A program made the translations under genes and the position numbers. Below the pieces are notes generated by a model, which saw only the letters and a program-made list of their open reading frames with translations, did not search any database and was not told the DNA's origin. Below are positions 28,427 to 36,826 of a stretch of 55,207 bases of DNA, in pieces; within the stretch, counting starts at the first letter, position 1; each line of letters opens with the position of its first letter. This stretch comes from Polaromonas sp. CF318 (GTDB lineage Bacteria > Pseudomonadota > Gammaproteobacteria > Burkholderiales > Burkholderiaceae_C), in assembly GCF_000282655.1 (NCBI RefSeq), contig NZ_AKIV01000073.1, positions 1-55,207 on the forward strand, read 5' to 3'.

Positions 28427-29341
28427 TCAACGCACTTTCAGCGCCTGCCTCAAGCGGTAAGGCCAATAGGATTCCTGGGTTTCAATGGCGCGCTGCAGGT
28501 CCGTTGGATTCAGACCGGAGTAGCGTTTCACTTCCCGGCACAAATGCGCCTGGTCGGAGAATCCCATTGCATGGGCGACATCCACCAGAGACGGGCCTCC
28601 AAACGCGTTGGAGTCGTGTCCCCGCGTCAATGTGGACTCCATGCGTACCAGCCCACGGATCGCACGCATGGGAAGTCCCAATTGCCCCTTGATGAGCCGC
28701 TCCCGTTGGCGCGTGCTTTGCCCAAGGGTTGAAGCGGAGGCACGCAGCGCTACCGCATCGACCCAGTCATTGAACAAGGACAGGCCATCCGGCGGCGTTG
28801 TCACCGGCCGCGGCGCACGCACAGGTGTCCAGCGAGGCGTTAAAAAAGCCTCAATGATTTGAATGCGTTCCAGGTCGTCGCCGGCCCGCAGGACGGCAAT
28901 TGCCATCTGCTGCCAGTCCTTGCCAAGTACGGTTTGCAGGTTCCTGGCCTGGTCAAGCAAACTGGTCACATTCAAATGTGTCAGCGCATGAAATGCATCC
29001 GGAAAAATAGTCAGTGAAAATCCAAGGGCCGGGCCGTGGCTTTGCCAAACCGTGGGTTGCGTGCGAGGGCCGCGCAAGACAACCCGTCTTGACGACGGGG
29101 GCCATTCGCCATTACCGACAGGTACGGATGATCTTCCACCTTGGATCAACCAAACAATGCTGACCAGCGGAGACACCGGTAAATGACTGAAGCTTTGTTG
29201 GGGAGTCAGTTGGGTGTCCAAGGTGTCGCGCACCACATAAGCGCACACGCAATCCGCCAGCAAGGGCGAAGGCAGGAATAGCGATGTGCGCGTGCCGGGG
29301 TGTATTGCCCCGTCATCCACCTCAAGATGGTTTATTGCCAT
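28427..29341 (-). CDS. AraC-family transcriptional regulator
   Basis: A 304-residue regulator. The N-terminal ligand/dimer domain (residues 1-180) resembles the cupin-like part of this family, and the C-terminal AraC HTH spans about 200-290. The second helix-turn-helix is recognisable as SLVDVAHAMGFSDQAHLCRE followed by FxxxxGLNPTDLQR-like spacing. No neighbour is divergently transcribed at close range, so its target is unclear; the SRPBCC gene downstream on the same strand is one candidate. Confidence 0.88.
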   Translation of the reverse strand: MAINHLEVDDGAIHPGTRTSLFLPSPLLADCVCAYVVRDTLDTQLTPQQSFSHLPVSPLVSIVWLIQGGRSSVPVGNGEWPPSSRRVVLRGPRTQPTVWQSHGPALGFSLTIFPDAFHALTHLNVTSLLDQARNLQTVLGKDWQQMAIAVLRAGDDLERIQIIEAFLTPRWTPVRAPRPVTTPPDGLSLFNDWVDAVALRASASTLGQSTRQRERLIKGQLGLPMRAIRGLVRMESTLTRGHDSNAFGGPSLVDVAHAMGFSDQAHLCREVKRYSGLNPTDLQRAIETQESYWPYRLRQALKVR

Positions 29342-29401
29342 GTTTTGCCTTCAACAACGAGGCGATCGACCTCCCGGTGCCCTTTGCTTCCGGTCGGAAT
29401 T

Positions 29402-29467
29402 TTAGCGGCTGTCGTCAATGCCGGCGCGCAAATGCGTAGCACCCGATTCGATCAGCTTGTTCAGCAC
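29402..29467 (-). pseudogene. Truncated copy of the ankyrin-protein N-terminal region
   Basis: Read on the minus strand, this segment encodes KLIESGATHLRAGIDDSR followed at once by a TAA stop. It matches residues 85-102 (ELIELGATHLRASIDDSR) of the ankyrin protein at 25408-26958; DNA identity over 29405-29466 against 26653-26714 is about 85 per cent by eye. No start codon or repeat region remains. It is the relic of a second copy or of a recombination event. Confidence 0.75.
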
Positions 29468-29506
29468 ACGCACATCGGGCGCCCTACCAACAGTGTTTTG
29501 ACCAAG

Positions 29507-29550
29507 GCTCGCGCTCCGAGAGGAGGGCGGGCTTTTTCTTTTCTTTTTTC
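29507..29550 (+). terminator. Orphan intrinsic-terminator-like hairpin
   Basis: An 11-bp stem (29507-29517 with 29522-29532, GAGA loop, one wobble, one mismatch) followed by a long T-rich run. It points to the plus strand, where no gene precedes it, and ends at the stop of the NTF2-like gene. Probably a relic from the rearrangement that left the ankyrin fragment. Confidence 0.5.
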
Positions 29551-29946
29551 TTAGTGGCTACCCATGGCCTGGCGGACCAGCAGCGTGTCCGTGAATTGCT
29601 CGAAGGCCACGATCTTGCCGTTTTGCAGATGCCAGATGTGGGCCACACGGGCCCGCATGGCTTTTCCCGTGGCGCGGTAGGTGCCGTGGTAGCTTCCCAC
29701 CCCGACGATATGCTCGCCGGCGTCGATCAGGCTTTGCAGTTCGAAGCGATAGCCGATCCAGTCCCTGCCCAGTACGGCAAAGACGTTCTCCGCCACCGCT
29801 TGCGGCCCGACCCAGGTCCCCGCGCAGGGAAAGCCCGCCATCTCGGTCCAGCGCGCCTGCGGCGACACATGGGCCATCATCGCGTCGAGGTTCCCCTGCG
29901 CTGACGCGGCATAGTGCGCGCGGACGATGTCGATGTTCGACATCAT
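29551..29946 (-). CDS. NTF2-like/SnoaL-like protein
   Basis: A 131-residue single-domain protein of the NTF2-like superfamily: an N-terminal helix (NIDIVRAHYAASAQGNLDAMM), ARWTEMAGFP with the conserved aromatic, then GVGSYHGTYRATGKAMRARVAHIWHLQNGKI, typical of SnoaL-like polyketide cyclases and small isomerases. Substrate unknown. It is last in a three-gene operon, 4 bp after the metallo-beta-lactamase-fold gene. A second ATG at 29943 is equally possible. Confidence 0.88.
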   Translation of the reverse strand: MMSNIDIVRAHYAASAQGNLDAMMAHVSPQARWTEMAGFPCAGTWVGPQAVAENVFAVLGRDWIGYRFELQSLIDAGEHIVGVGSYHGTYRATGKAMRARVAHIWHLQNGKIVAFEQFTDTLLVRQAMGSH

Positions 29947-29950
29947 GGCC

Positions 29951-30850
29951 TCAACCCCACTTCATCTCGCCCTTGGCGACCTTGGCGCCAATTTGCAGCG
30001 CCACGCCCATGCCGACGTCCGGATAGCGTTTGGTCATGGCCGCGATGAGGGCGGCACTGTCGGCGGCCTTGGCGAGCTCTTCTTCGAAAGCGATGAGGTA
30101 GTCGCGGGTGTATTTGATCGCGCTTGCATCCACCGCCGCCGTGACCGCCATATGGCCGGGTACCACCACGGCGGGTTTGCGCGCCGCCATCGCGTCAAGC
30201 GCTTTCACCCAGGCGGCACGGCCTTCGGCGCCCTGTGTGTCGGCGGTCCACACATGCACGCCGGAGAACAGCAGCACACCGCCGAAGATGGCGTTCAGCG
30301 AAGGCACCCAGATGTAGCGGCGATTCGCAAGGCCGTCGACGTTGGCGATCTCGAGGGCCTGGCCTTCCAGGGTCAGGCTCCGGCCGTCGAAGGCTTCGGG
30401 CATCACGATGTCGGCCAGGGCCTGCGGGCCGTTTTCCTTGAGCTGGGGGCCCCAGGTCGCCAGCTTCTTTTCCACATTGCCCTTGATGGCCGCGATCGTG
30501 GCCGGCGCGGCGATGACCTTGGCATCGGGAAACGCCGCCTTGATGGGCGCGAGGCTGAAGTAGTAATCAGGATCGCTCTGGCTGATGTAAATGGTCGTGA
30601 GTTTTTTGCCCGTGGCCTTGATGGCCTCGGCCAGCGCTTTGCCGTTGGGAAGCGTGAAGCCGCCATCGATCAGCACGGCCTCGCGCTCGCCGGAGATGAG
30701 GACCGGGGCGCGGAAGAATCCATGCTCGCCGGCTGGGAAATGTTTCCAGGTCAGGTTGGTATTTGCAGCCATGGTGCTTTTCACTCCTAAGATGGCCGTC
30801 GCGACACCCGCGGCGGCTACAGTTTTGATGGCTTCTCTTCGTGTGGTCAT
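29951..30850 (-). CDS. Exported metallo-beta-lactamase-fold protein with altered metal site
   Basis: A 299-residue protein from ATG 30850 (AAGAAAG upstream); GTG 30874 in the same frame would give 8 extra residues and spoil the signal. The N-terminus TTRREAIKTVAAAGVATAIL is a Tat-like signal. The body has the MBL fold, but the HxHxDH metal motif is replaced by SQSDPDYY; only an Asp and a late His (VVPGHMAV) remain. It is therefore unlikely to be an ordinary zinc hydrolase. It lies between a DsbA-like gene and an NTF2-like gene. Confidence 0.85.
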   Translation of the reverse strand: MTTRREAIKTVAAAGVATAILGVKSTMAANTNLTWKHFPAGEHGFFRAPVLISGEREAVLIDGGFTLPNGKALAEAIKATGKKLTTIYISQSDPDYYFSLAPIKAAFPDAKVIAAPATIAAIKGNVEKKLATWGPQLKENGPQALADIVMPEAFDGRSLTLEGQALEIANVDGLANRRYIWVPSLNAIFGGVLLFSGVHVWTADTQGAEGRAAWVKALDAMAARKPAVVVPGHMAVTAAVDASAIKYTRDYLIAFEEELAKAADSAALIAAMTKRYPDVGMGVALQIGAKVAKGEMKWG

Positions 30851-30915
30851 GGTTCGCTTTCTTACGGTTGACACTAAAAGGGGTTCTCCGGGCGCGCTTG
30901 AGTCAGGCGCCTGGC

Positions 30916-31551
30916 TCAGGCCTCCAGCTCGCTGATCAGTGCACGGGGGGTGGCATAGAACGCCGTGTGATTGACGATCCAGCGCCTGGCACCCGAGTCG
31001 GCAATCAAGGTCGGCACGCCGCGGGCGCCGAATTCCTGCATCAAGGCCTGTGCCTGGCGGGTACGGGCCTGGTTGGCCGCGAGAAGATCCGGACCGGGCT
31101 GCGTGAGCATTTCGGCGGCCTGCTGGAGGCCCAGCCCTCGCAAAAGGCCGGCAAGGGTTTCCAGTGAGGTCACGTCCTTGCCGTCCACATAGCGTGCATG
31201 CTGTATGGCCTTGAGGGCTTCCAGCTCCCTGGCCGGCGCAGTCAAGGATACCGCCGTCAGCGCCACGGTGGCCGGGCCGCTGTCGAAAAGCCGCTGGCGA
31301 TCACCTAGAACCTGCTGGCGGTACTGTTCGCTGAAGCGCTGCCCGGTCAGGCGCTCTATGCGCTGGTCGTTGGACCAGGCGTAGGCGGCGAACTCGCTGT
31401 CCATGGGCCTTGCGCCCGCGCCCGAGAACAGCCCGGTCGGCAGCAATTCGACGCTGACAGCGGGAACTTCGCTCAATGCCGAGAGCGCTGGCGTGGCGCC
31501 GTAGCACCAGCCGCACAGCGGGTCGAACAGGTAATGCAGGGTCTTGTTCAT
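30916..31551 (-). CDS. DsbA-family thioredoxin-fold protein
   Basis: A 211-residue protein of the DsbA/FrnE type: FDPLCGWCYGA gives the redox motif CGWC at residues 13-16, an alpha-helical insert follows, and GVPTLI is the cis-Pro loop. There is no signal peptide, so it is probably cytoplasmic, like FrnE-type or 2-hydroxychromene-isomerase-like members. It is the first gene of the operon with the MBL-fold and NTF2-like genes, and is divergent from a LysR regulator 76 bp away. Confidence 0.9.
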   Translation of the reverse strand: MNKTLHYLFDPLCGWCYGATPALSALSEVPAVSVELLPTGLFSGAGARPMDSEFAAYAWSNDQRIERLTGQRFSEQYRQQVLGDRQRLFDSGPATVALTAVSLTAPARELEALKAIQHARYVDGKDVTSLETLAGLLRGLGLQQAAEMLTQPGPDLLAANQARTRQAQALMQEFGARGVPTLIADSGARRWIVNHTAFYATPRALISELEA

Positions 31552-31592
31552 AGGCTTCTTGCGTCAATGGAAGCGATGGTAGGCACTCTGCA

Positions 31593-31634
31593 TTGACTGT
31601 TAAAGACATCCCTGATAAACACTATGTATGTTTA
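31593..31634. promoter_or_regulatory. Promoter and possible autoregulatory site of the LysR gene
   Basis: TTGACT (31593-31598) and TAAACA (31616-31621) are 17 bp apart on the plus strand, ending 6 nt before the LysR ATG. The sequence TAAAC-9-GTTTA at 31616-31634 is a T-N11-A-like palindrome overlapping this -10 and the start codon, a position suited to negative autoregulation. Confidence 0.35.
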
Positions 31635-32587
31635 AAGTAAACAATCACGACGACAGCGGCCTCGCGGGGCTGGGAAACCTGAGGCGCCTGGCCTACTTCG
31701 CGGCGGTGGTGGAAACCGGCTCTTTCACCGCGGCGGCGGATCGCCTGGGCATCACCAAGGCCGTGGTCAGCCAGCAGGTCGCGCGGCTGGAGCGCGAGTT
31801 CCGCACGTCGCTGCTGGTGCGCACCACGCGCAAGGTGCAGCCCACCGAACTGGGCCAGGCCTTTTACCTGCGTTGCGCACTGATCCTGCGCGAGGCCGGG
31901 AATGCCTTCGACGACCTGGCCGAAACTTCGGCGGAGCCGTCCGGCATGCTGCGGCTCACCGCCCCCTTCGACTATGGCGTCGGTGTGGTGGTGCCGGCCA
32001 TCGCCGCCTTTACCCGGCGATATCCCGCGTGCAAGGTCGATGCGGTCCTGAGCGACCAGACGATGGACCTGATGTCCGGCAACTTCGAACTGGCAATCCG
32101 TGTCGGCTGGCTGGCTGAAACCAGTTTGCAGGCCCGAAAAATCGGCGCCTTCCGGCAACTGCTTGTGGCGCCGCCGGCCATGAAGGCCCAAGTGGCGCGG
32201 CTCACACGTCCGCAAGACATCGCCGATCTTCCCTTCGTCGCCAACACCGCCTTGCGTGACCACCTCGCCTGGAATTTTTCGCTGAGCGAGACAGAGCGCG
32301 AGGCCGTGACTGTGCAGGCTTCGATTTTTCTCGACGCCACACTGGCCGTGCGCGAGGCCGTATGCCAGGGCGCGGGGCTCTCGGTGCTACCCGACTATGC
32401 GGTGGCCGGCGACCTTGCGGCCGGCCGTCTCATCGAGGTCCTGCCGCAGTGGCAGCTGCCTTCGGGCGGTATCCACGCGGTGTTTCCGGCCGCGCGCTTT
32501 CGTCCCGCCAAGGTCCGCGCCTTTGTTGACCTGCTGGCGGACAGGGCGCAGCAAGGGCAGGCCGTCAGCGAGGTTAAGGAAGGCTGA
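31628..32587 (+). CDS. LysR-family transcriptional regulator
   Basis: A 319-residue LysR protein; the winged helix at residues 15-75 reads YFAAVVETGSFTAAADRLGI then TKAVVSQQVARLE, and the effector domain follows (GMLRLTAPFDYGVGVVVPAI). It is divergent from the DsbA-MBL-NTF2 operon and probably controls it. There is no Shine-Dalgarno before ATG 31628, and a -10-like box lies 6 nt upstream. It converges on the DUF2917 gene with a 3-bp gap. Confidence 0.93.
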   Translation: MFKVNNHDDSGLAGLGNLRRLAYFAAVVETGSFTAAADRLGITKAVVSQQVARLEREFRTSLLVRTTRKVQPTELGQAFYLRCALILREAGNAFDDLAETSAEPSGMLRLTAPFDYGVGVVVPAIAAFTRRYPACKVDAVLSDQTMDLMSGNFELAIRVGWLAETSLQARKIGAFRQLLVAPPAMKAQVARLTRPQDIADLPFVANTALRDHLAWNFSLSETEREAVTVQASIFLDATLAVREAVCQGAGLSVLPDYAVAGDLAAGRLIEVLPQWQLPSGGIHAVFPAARFRPAKVRAFVDLLADRAQQGQAVSEVKEG

Positions 32588-32590
32588 GTT

Positions 32591-33055
32591 TCAGCAGCGC
32601 CGGCCCGGCTCCCGCGCCCGGCCGCCTTCGAGCGCAACGAACAAGGCAGGGCCGCCGCTGATTTCGCCATCCCCGCGCGCGCGCCTGGCAGCCGCAGCCG
32701 CCTGGCGCGCCAGCGCCGCGAAGCCGCGGGCCGCCACAAAAGCCAGGAAGGCCGCGCCGCTCAAGGGCCGGGCCAGCAGGGCGCCGGCCAGGCCCGGGCG
32801 GCAGGGCTCCCAGTGCAGGCTCACGCCCCGCGCGCTTTCCGCGGGCTCGATCACCGCGTTTTCGTGGTCGCCAAGGCGTACGCGCTGGCCGGCAGCGATG
32901 AAGTGGTCGCCGGGGTCCTGGCCCCGCGTGAGCCAGAGCCGGCCGCGCAGCACCGTCAATTCGCCGCCGCGCCGCGGCAGGCGCAGCGCCTGGCCGGGCA
33001 GCAGGCGCCGGGTTCCGCCGTGAAACACGGTGTCTTTGGGTTTCGTCTTCATCAT
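32591..33055 (-). CDS. DUF2917-domain protein
   Basis: A 154-residue protein from ATG 33055 (AAGAG upstream; a second ATG is adjacent). Residues 15-65 match the DUF2917 pattern: RRLLPGQALRLPRRGGELTV, LRGRLWLTRGQDPGDHFIAAG, RVRLGDHENAVIEP. This resembles a small cupin-like beta domain common in Betaproteobacteria. The C-terminal half is Ala/Arg-rich. It is last in the DUF4242-SARP-DUF2917 run, 29 bp after the SARP gene. Function unknown. Confidence 0.82.
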   Translation of the reverse strand: MMKTKPKDTVFHGGTRRLLPGQALRLPRRGGELTVLRGRLWLTRGQDPGDHFIAAGQRVRLGDHENAVIEPAESARGVSLHWEPCRPGLAGALLARPLSGAAFLAFVAARGFAALARQAAAAARRARGDGEISGGPALFVALEGGRAREPGRRC

Positions 33056-33084
33056 CAAGCTCTTGGGGGGTGTCGTCGCTGCTG

Positions 33085-34911
33085 TCAAAGCCCGGCGAGG
33101 GCGTGCAGCGCGGGGTTGTCGATCTGGCCGGCGAGCAAGCCGGCCGCGGCCGCGCTCGCGCCGTCGCCCAGCGCGCCGCGGTGCAGGCAGGCGCGCACCG
33201 TGAGCTCACGCATGCCGCTGCGCGCGGCCAGGTCCTGCAGCTCGTTGATCCAGGCCGAGGCCTGGGGCATGGCCTCGGCCACCGCGACGCCGCACAGCGC
33301 ATCGAGCGCGTAGCCCTTGCCCCACAGGTAGGCGTCGGGCAGGCGCACGCAGCGCGCCAGCGCGTCGACCAGGATTTCGGCCGCGCGTTGGGGCTCGCCG
33401 CGTGCCATCGCCACCCGCCCCAGGCCTCGGCCGGCAATGCCTTCCCAGCAGGGGTCGCCGATCTGGCAGCCGAGCGCAAAGGCATGCTCGAAACGGTTTG
33501 CGGCGGCCTCCACGTCGCCGCGCAGCAAATCAACTTCGGCTCGCAGCGATTGCGGCCAGGGCACAAAAGCGGTCCAGCCCGGCTGGGCCAGCGCCACCGA
33601 GCGGTCCAGGGCGTCGGCGGCGGCGTCCAGCTCGCCGTGCAGCAGCAGCGCGCGCCCCAGCATGGACAGGGCGTAGGCGAGTTGTTTGTGGTCGCCGGCG
33701 GCGGCGCCCAGCGCCTCGGCTTCGCGCAGCAGGCTGATGGCGGCCGCGTAATGCGCGGTGTCGCTGAGCGCGCTGCCGTGCACGGTGGCGATGCGCGCCT
33801 GCTCCGTGCGGTCGCCGCCTGCCAGCGGCGCGGCGCGCTGCAGCCAGGCCAGCGTGCGCTCGTAGCGGCCGCGCAGGAATTCCACGTAGCCGAGCTCGCG
33901 GCAAGCCGCCGCGGCGAGCGCCGGCGAGGCGTCCCGGCCCACCTCCAGTGCTTCGTGAAGCGCCGTGGCGCCTTCCTCGTCGCGGCCGCGGGCGGCATGC
34001 ACCAGCGCGCCACCCAGGGCCACGCGGGCACGCGCGCGCAGCGCCGTGTCGCCGGTGGCGTCGGCCTCGACAATGGCGCGGCGCAGGCATTGCAGTCCGG
34101 CGTCGAGCGCTCCGGCGCCTATAGCGGCCTCCCCGGCCTCCAGCTGCGCCAGTGCCGCGGCGCGACCGGTGGCCGGTCGCTCGGTGGGCGTCGCGGTGGC
34201 GGTGCGCAGGGCGGCATCCAGTGTGGCGCCCGGCTGCACGCCGAGTTCGCGCTGGAACAATTCACGGCAGGCGGCGGCCTGGCGTGCCGCGCCCACGCCG
34301 TCGCCGCAAGCGGCGAGGCTGCGCACCAGCAACGCCTGGTAGTTTTCGTCCAGCGGGTTGTGGCGCACCAGCCGGCCGGCCAGTGTGGCGGCTTCGGCCA
34401 TGGCGCCGGCCGCCAGACGGGCCAGCGCGGCCTCACGCAGCACGGCCTCGGCGGCGGCCTGAAGGTGGCGGCGTTCCGTGGCGAGCCAGACCTCGAAGGC
34501 CGGGCTGCCTGAAAAATTCATGCCTTCGAGCAGTTCGCGGTCCAGGCCGGGCACGCACAGGGCTTGCGCCCAGCTTCCCGACAGCACGGCCCCGATGTCG
34601 ACGTAGGTCGCGGGCGCCAGCGCAAGCGCCAGCAGGTCGCCGCGCAAATCCGCGCTGCCCAGCAGGCGCCGCAGTTCACTGAGGTTCCAGCGCAGGGCGG
34701 CCAGCGGGTCCTCGGCATCCTCGAACAGCAGTCCCGCCAGCTGCTTGCGGCTGACCGGCGACTCGCTGCGCACCAGGTAGGCCAGCAGGCCCCAGACCTT
34801 GTGGCCGCGCGGCGCCGGCAGGGGCTTGCCGTCCCGCTCCACGCGCGGCGGGCCGAGCAGGTGGATGGCAAGCCCCAAAGGCGGCATCTCGTTCGGGGCT
34901 TGCGCAGCCAT
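33085..34911 (-). CDS. SARP/BTAD-type transcriptional activator with TPR-like C-terminus
   Basis: A 608-residue regulator. Residues about 12-100 are an OmpR-type winged helix (LLGPPRVERDGKPLPAPRGH, then SRKQLAGLLFEDAEDPLAALRWNLSELRRLLG split by a turn). The bacterial transcriptional activation domain follows to about 250, and the rest is helical TPR-like repeats. SARP-type activators are best known from actinomycete antibiotic clusters; members in Betaproteobacteria are little studied. It has no NB-ARC ATPase domain. It lies 9 bp after the DUF4242 gene and 29 bp before DUF2917. Candidate binding repeats are at 35242-35261. Confidence 0.88.
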   Translation of the reverse strand: MAAQAPNEMPPLGLAIHLLGPPRVERDGKPLPAPRGHKVWGLLAYLVRSESPVSRKQLAGLLFEDAEDPLAALRWNLSELRRLLGSADLRGDLLALALAPATYVDIGAVLSGSWAQALCVPGLDRELLEGMNFSGSPAFEVWLATERRHLQAAAEAVLREAALARLAAGAMAEAATLAGRLVRHNPLDENYQALLVRSLAACGDGVGAARQAAACRELFQRELGVQPGATLDAALRTATATPTERPATGRAAALAQLEAGEAAIGAGALDAGLQCLRRAIVEADATGDTALRARARVALGGALVHAARGRDEEGATALHEALEVGRDASPALAAAACRELGYVEFLRGRYERTLAWLQRAAPLAGGDRTEQARIATVHGSALSDTAHYAAAISLLREAEALGAAAGDHKQLAYALSMLGRALLLHGELDAAADALDRSVALAQPGWTAFVPWPQSLRAEVDLLRGDVEAAANRFEHAFALGCQIGDPCWEGIAGRGLGRVAMARGEPQRAAEILVDALARCVRLPDAYLWGKGYALDALCGVAVAEAMPQASAWINELQDLAARSGMRELTVRACLHRGALGDGASAAAAGLLAGQIDNPALHALAGL

Positions 34912-34920
34912 GGGTGGGCC

Positions 34921-35196
34921 TCAGGCTTCGGCGGTGGTGGGGTCTATGACGCCGGTGACCCGCGCGACGGAGTCCGCCGGGAAGCCGCCCCTGCGCGCAT
35001 GTTCCCTCACGAGTTCCTCGCTGGCCGCGTTGTAGACGCAGTACATCTTGCCTCCCGTCAGGTAGCTCTGCACCCACTGCACGTCGGGGCCGAGTTCGCG
35101 CAGCACGCCGCACGATTTCTGGGAAATGGAGTGCAGCTCGGCTGGCTTGAGGGCGCCGAGTCCGGGGATGGCACGTTCGATCACGAATTTGGGCAT
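34921..35196 (-). CDS. DUF4242-family small protein
   Basis: A 91-residue protein with the ferredoxin-like DUF4242 fold: MPKFVIERAIPGLGALKPAE at the start, VQWVQSYLTGGKMYCVYNAAS in the middle, and EHARRGGFPADSV near the end. A nickel-binding role is known for one actinobacterial relative, and the His and Cys here could bind metal, but that is inference. The frame runs on upstream without homology; ATG 35196 has GGAG 6 nt before it. It is the first gene of the SARP operon and is divergent from the MipA/OmpV gene. Confidence 0.88.
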   Translation of the reverse strand: MPKFVIERAIPGLGALKPAELHSISQKSCGVLRELGPDVQWVQSYLTGGKMYCVYNAASEELVREHARRGGFPADSVARVTGVIDPTTAEA

Positions 35197-35241
35197 AACA
35201 GGCTCCGTTGAGTTAAGGGAGACCCGACGATAGGCAGTGTA

Positions 35242-35261
35242 CGTGTGAGCCGGCGTGTGAG
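35242..35261. promoter_or_regulatory. Paired direct repeats, candidate SARP binding site
   Basis: CGTGTGAG occurs twice with 4 bp between copies (35242-35249 and 35254-35261, period 12). SARP activators bind direct heptamer repeats with a period close to 11. On the minus strand the repeats sit just upstream of a TACACT hexamer (35241-35236), so they would overlap the -35 region of the DUF4242-SARP operon. Confidence 0.45.
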
Positions 35262-35363
35262 GGTAAAGCCTCGCATGGAGATAAGCGCCTATCCGATCTG
35301 TGCCTGTTTTCTTACAAATCGGCCAGGGAAAATGCATTGTTCGTGGATAGCATCGGAGTGTTT

Positions 35364-35385
35364 GCCGCGCCTGCCCGGGCGCGGC
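35364..35385. promoter_or_regulatory. Hairpin in the leader of the MipA/OmpV gene
   Basis: Perfect 8-bp arms GCCGCGCC / GGCGCGGC with a 6-nt loop, ending 22 bp before ATG 35408. It is close enough to the start codon to affect translation, but no ligand or mechanism is suggested by the sequence. Confidence 0.35.
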
Positions 35386-35407
35386 CGGCATCCAACACCT
35401 AAAAAAA

Positions 35408-36826
35408 ATGATGAATCGTTTCCCTCTGCTCCCTTTGCCGCGCGGCATCCTGCGCGGTTTCGCCCTTGTGCTGAGCGGCCTGTGCGCGGCCGCACCGACC
35501 CTGGCCGGTGGCAACATCGAGCCGATCACCGACATTCTCCCGGCGACGGGCAGCGCCGGGCTCGGGCTCGTGATGCGCGTCGAGCGCTCGCCCTACAAGG
35601 ACGCGGGCGCCCGCTACGACCTGTTGCCGCTCTACCTTTACGAAGGCGAGCGGCTGTTCCTGCATGCCAACCGTGGCGGCGTGAAGCTGCTCAACGGCGA
35701 CGAGCGGCGGCTGGACCTTTTTGTGGAGCAGCGCCTGGAAGGCTTTCCCACCGAGCGCTTGCCGGCCAGCCTGGCCGGCATGTCGGCGCGCGACTCCGCC
35801 ATCGACCTGGGCCTGGCCTACCGCTGGCGCCAGCCCTGGGGCACGCTGCAGGCCGAGCTGGTGCACGACATCGGCAATACCTACAAGGGCAATGAGTTCC
35901 GCCTCGGCTATTCCTATGACTGGCGCTCCGGCCCCTGGATGTTGCGCCCCAGCCTGACGGTGGCGTTTCGCGACGCCAAACTCAACAACTATTACTACGG
36001 TGTGCAGACCGGCGAGGCCACGGCGGGCCGTCCCGCCTATGCGCCGGGCGCGGGCGTGCAGACTTCCCTCGGGCTTTACGGGTCCTATGACCTCACGGAG
36101 CGCTGGCGCCTGCTGGCCGGCGTGTCGGCGACCTTCCTGGGCAACAAGGTCAAGGACAGCCCCATCGTGCAAAAAAGCGTGCTGCCCGCGGTGTATGTGG
36201 GCGCGGCCTACGATTTCGGCGGCCACAAGCGCGAATGGGCCGAGAACGACACGCCCACCTACTTCAAGGTGCTGTACGGCAAGTCCACCGAGGACGGCTG
36301 CCACCTGGCCAAGATCATCACGGCACAGTGCCTGTCGACGGCCAAGACCAATTCGACCAGCATCACCGGCATCCAGGTCGGCAAGCCCTTTCTCAACAAC
36401 GTGAACGGCTGGCCGCTGGACTTCATCGGCTACGTGGGCCTGACGCAGCACAACGAGCGCGGGTTGCAGGCCAACGGCATGCAGCTCGACCTGTTCATGA
36501 AGGCCGTGTACTCGGGCTTCCCCTGGAGCCATCGCGTGAAAACCCGGCTGGGCCTGGGCGTGGGGGTGTCGATGGCGCAGCGCGCCCCTTACATCGAGGC
36601 TTCCAGTCTGGCGGCCAACGGCAAGCCGGCCTCGCGCATGCTCAATTTCCTGGACCCGACCCTGGACGTGAGCCTGGGCGATTTGATCGGCTACCGGCCG
36701 CTCAAGGAAACCTATATCGGCTTCGGCGTGTCGCACCGCTCGGGCATTTTTGGCTCGTCGCGCCTGCTGGGCAACGTCAACGGCGGCTCCAACTACATCT
36801 ACACCTACGTCGAAACCGCGCTGTGA
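35408..36826 (+). CDS. MipA/OmpV-family outer-membrane protein with extra C-terminal barrel-like region
   Basis: A 472-residue secreted protein, about twice the length of MipA/OmpV (about 250). The signal peptide is residues 1-33 (ending TLAGG). Residues about 40-280 match MipA/OmpV: alternating strands, [20 protein letters not shown], and [12 protein letters not shown]. Residues 290-472 are a second beta-rich unit with a Cys pair (DGCHLAK and AQCLS) and a [14 protein letters not shown] motif reminiscent of PagL-type lipid A deacylases; that likeness is weak. The final residues ([10 protein letters not shown]) end in a hydrophobic residue rather than aromatic. It is divergent from the SARP operon and overlaps mnmA by 22 bp, tail to tail. 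Confidence 0.85.
   Translation: MMNRFPLLPLPRGILRGFALVLSGLCAAAPTLAGGNIEPITDILPATGSAGLGLVMRVERSPYKDAGARYDLLPLYLYEGERLFLHANRGGVKLLNGDERRLDLFVEQRLEGFPTERLPASLAGMSARDSAIDLGLAYRWRQPWGTLQAELVHDIGNTYKGNEFRLGYSYDWRSGPWMLRPSLTVAFRDAKLNNYYYGVQTGEATAGRPAYAPGAGVQTSLGLYGSYDLTERWRLLAGVSATFLGNKVKDSPIVQKSVLPAVYVGAAYDFGGHKREWAENDTPTYFKVLYGKSTEDGCHLAKIITAQCLSTAKTNSTSITGIQVGKPFLNNVNGWPLDFIGYVGLTQHNERGLQANGMQLDLFMKAVYSGFPWSHRVKTRLGLGVGVSMAQRAPYIEASSLAANGKPASRMLNFLDPTLDVSLGDLIGYRPLKETYIGFGVSHRSGIFGSSRLLGNVNGGSNYIYTYVETAL

Noticed and set aside
24900..29550. Genomic island with integration machinery
   Set aside because: Composition and content suggest accessory DNA, but there is no integrase, transposase, tRNA or flanking direct repeat to support a defined island.
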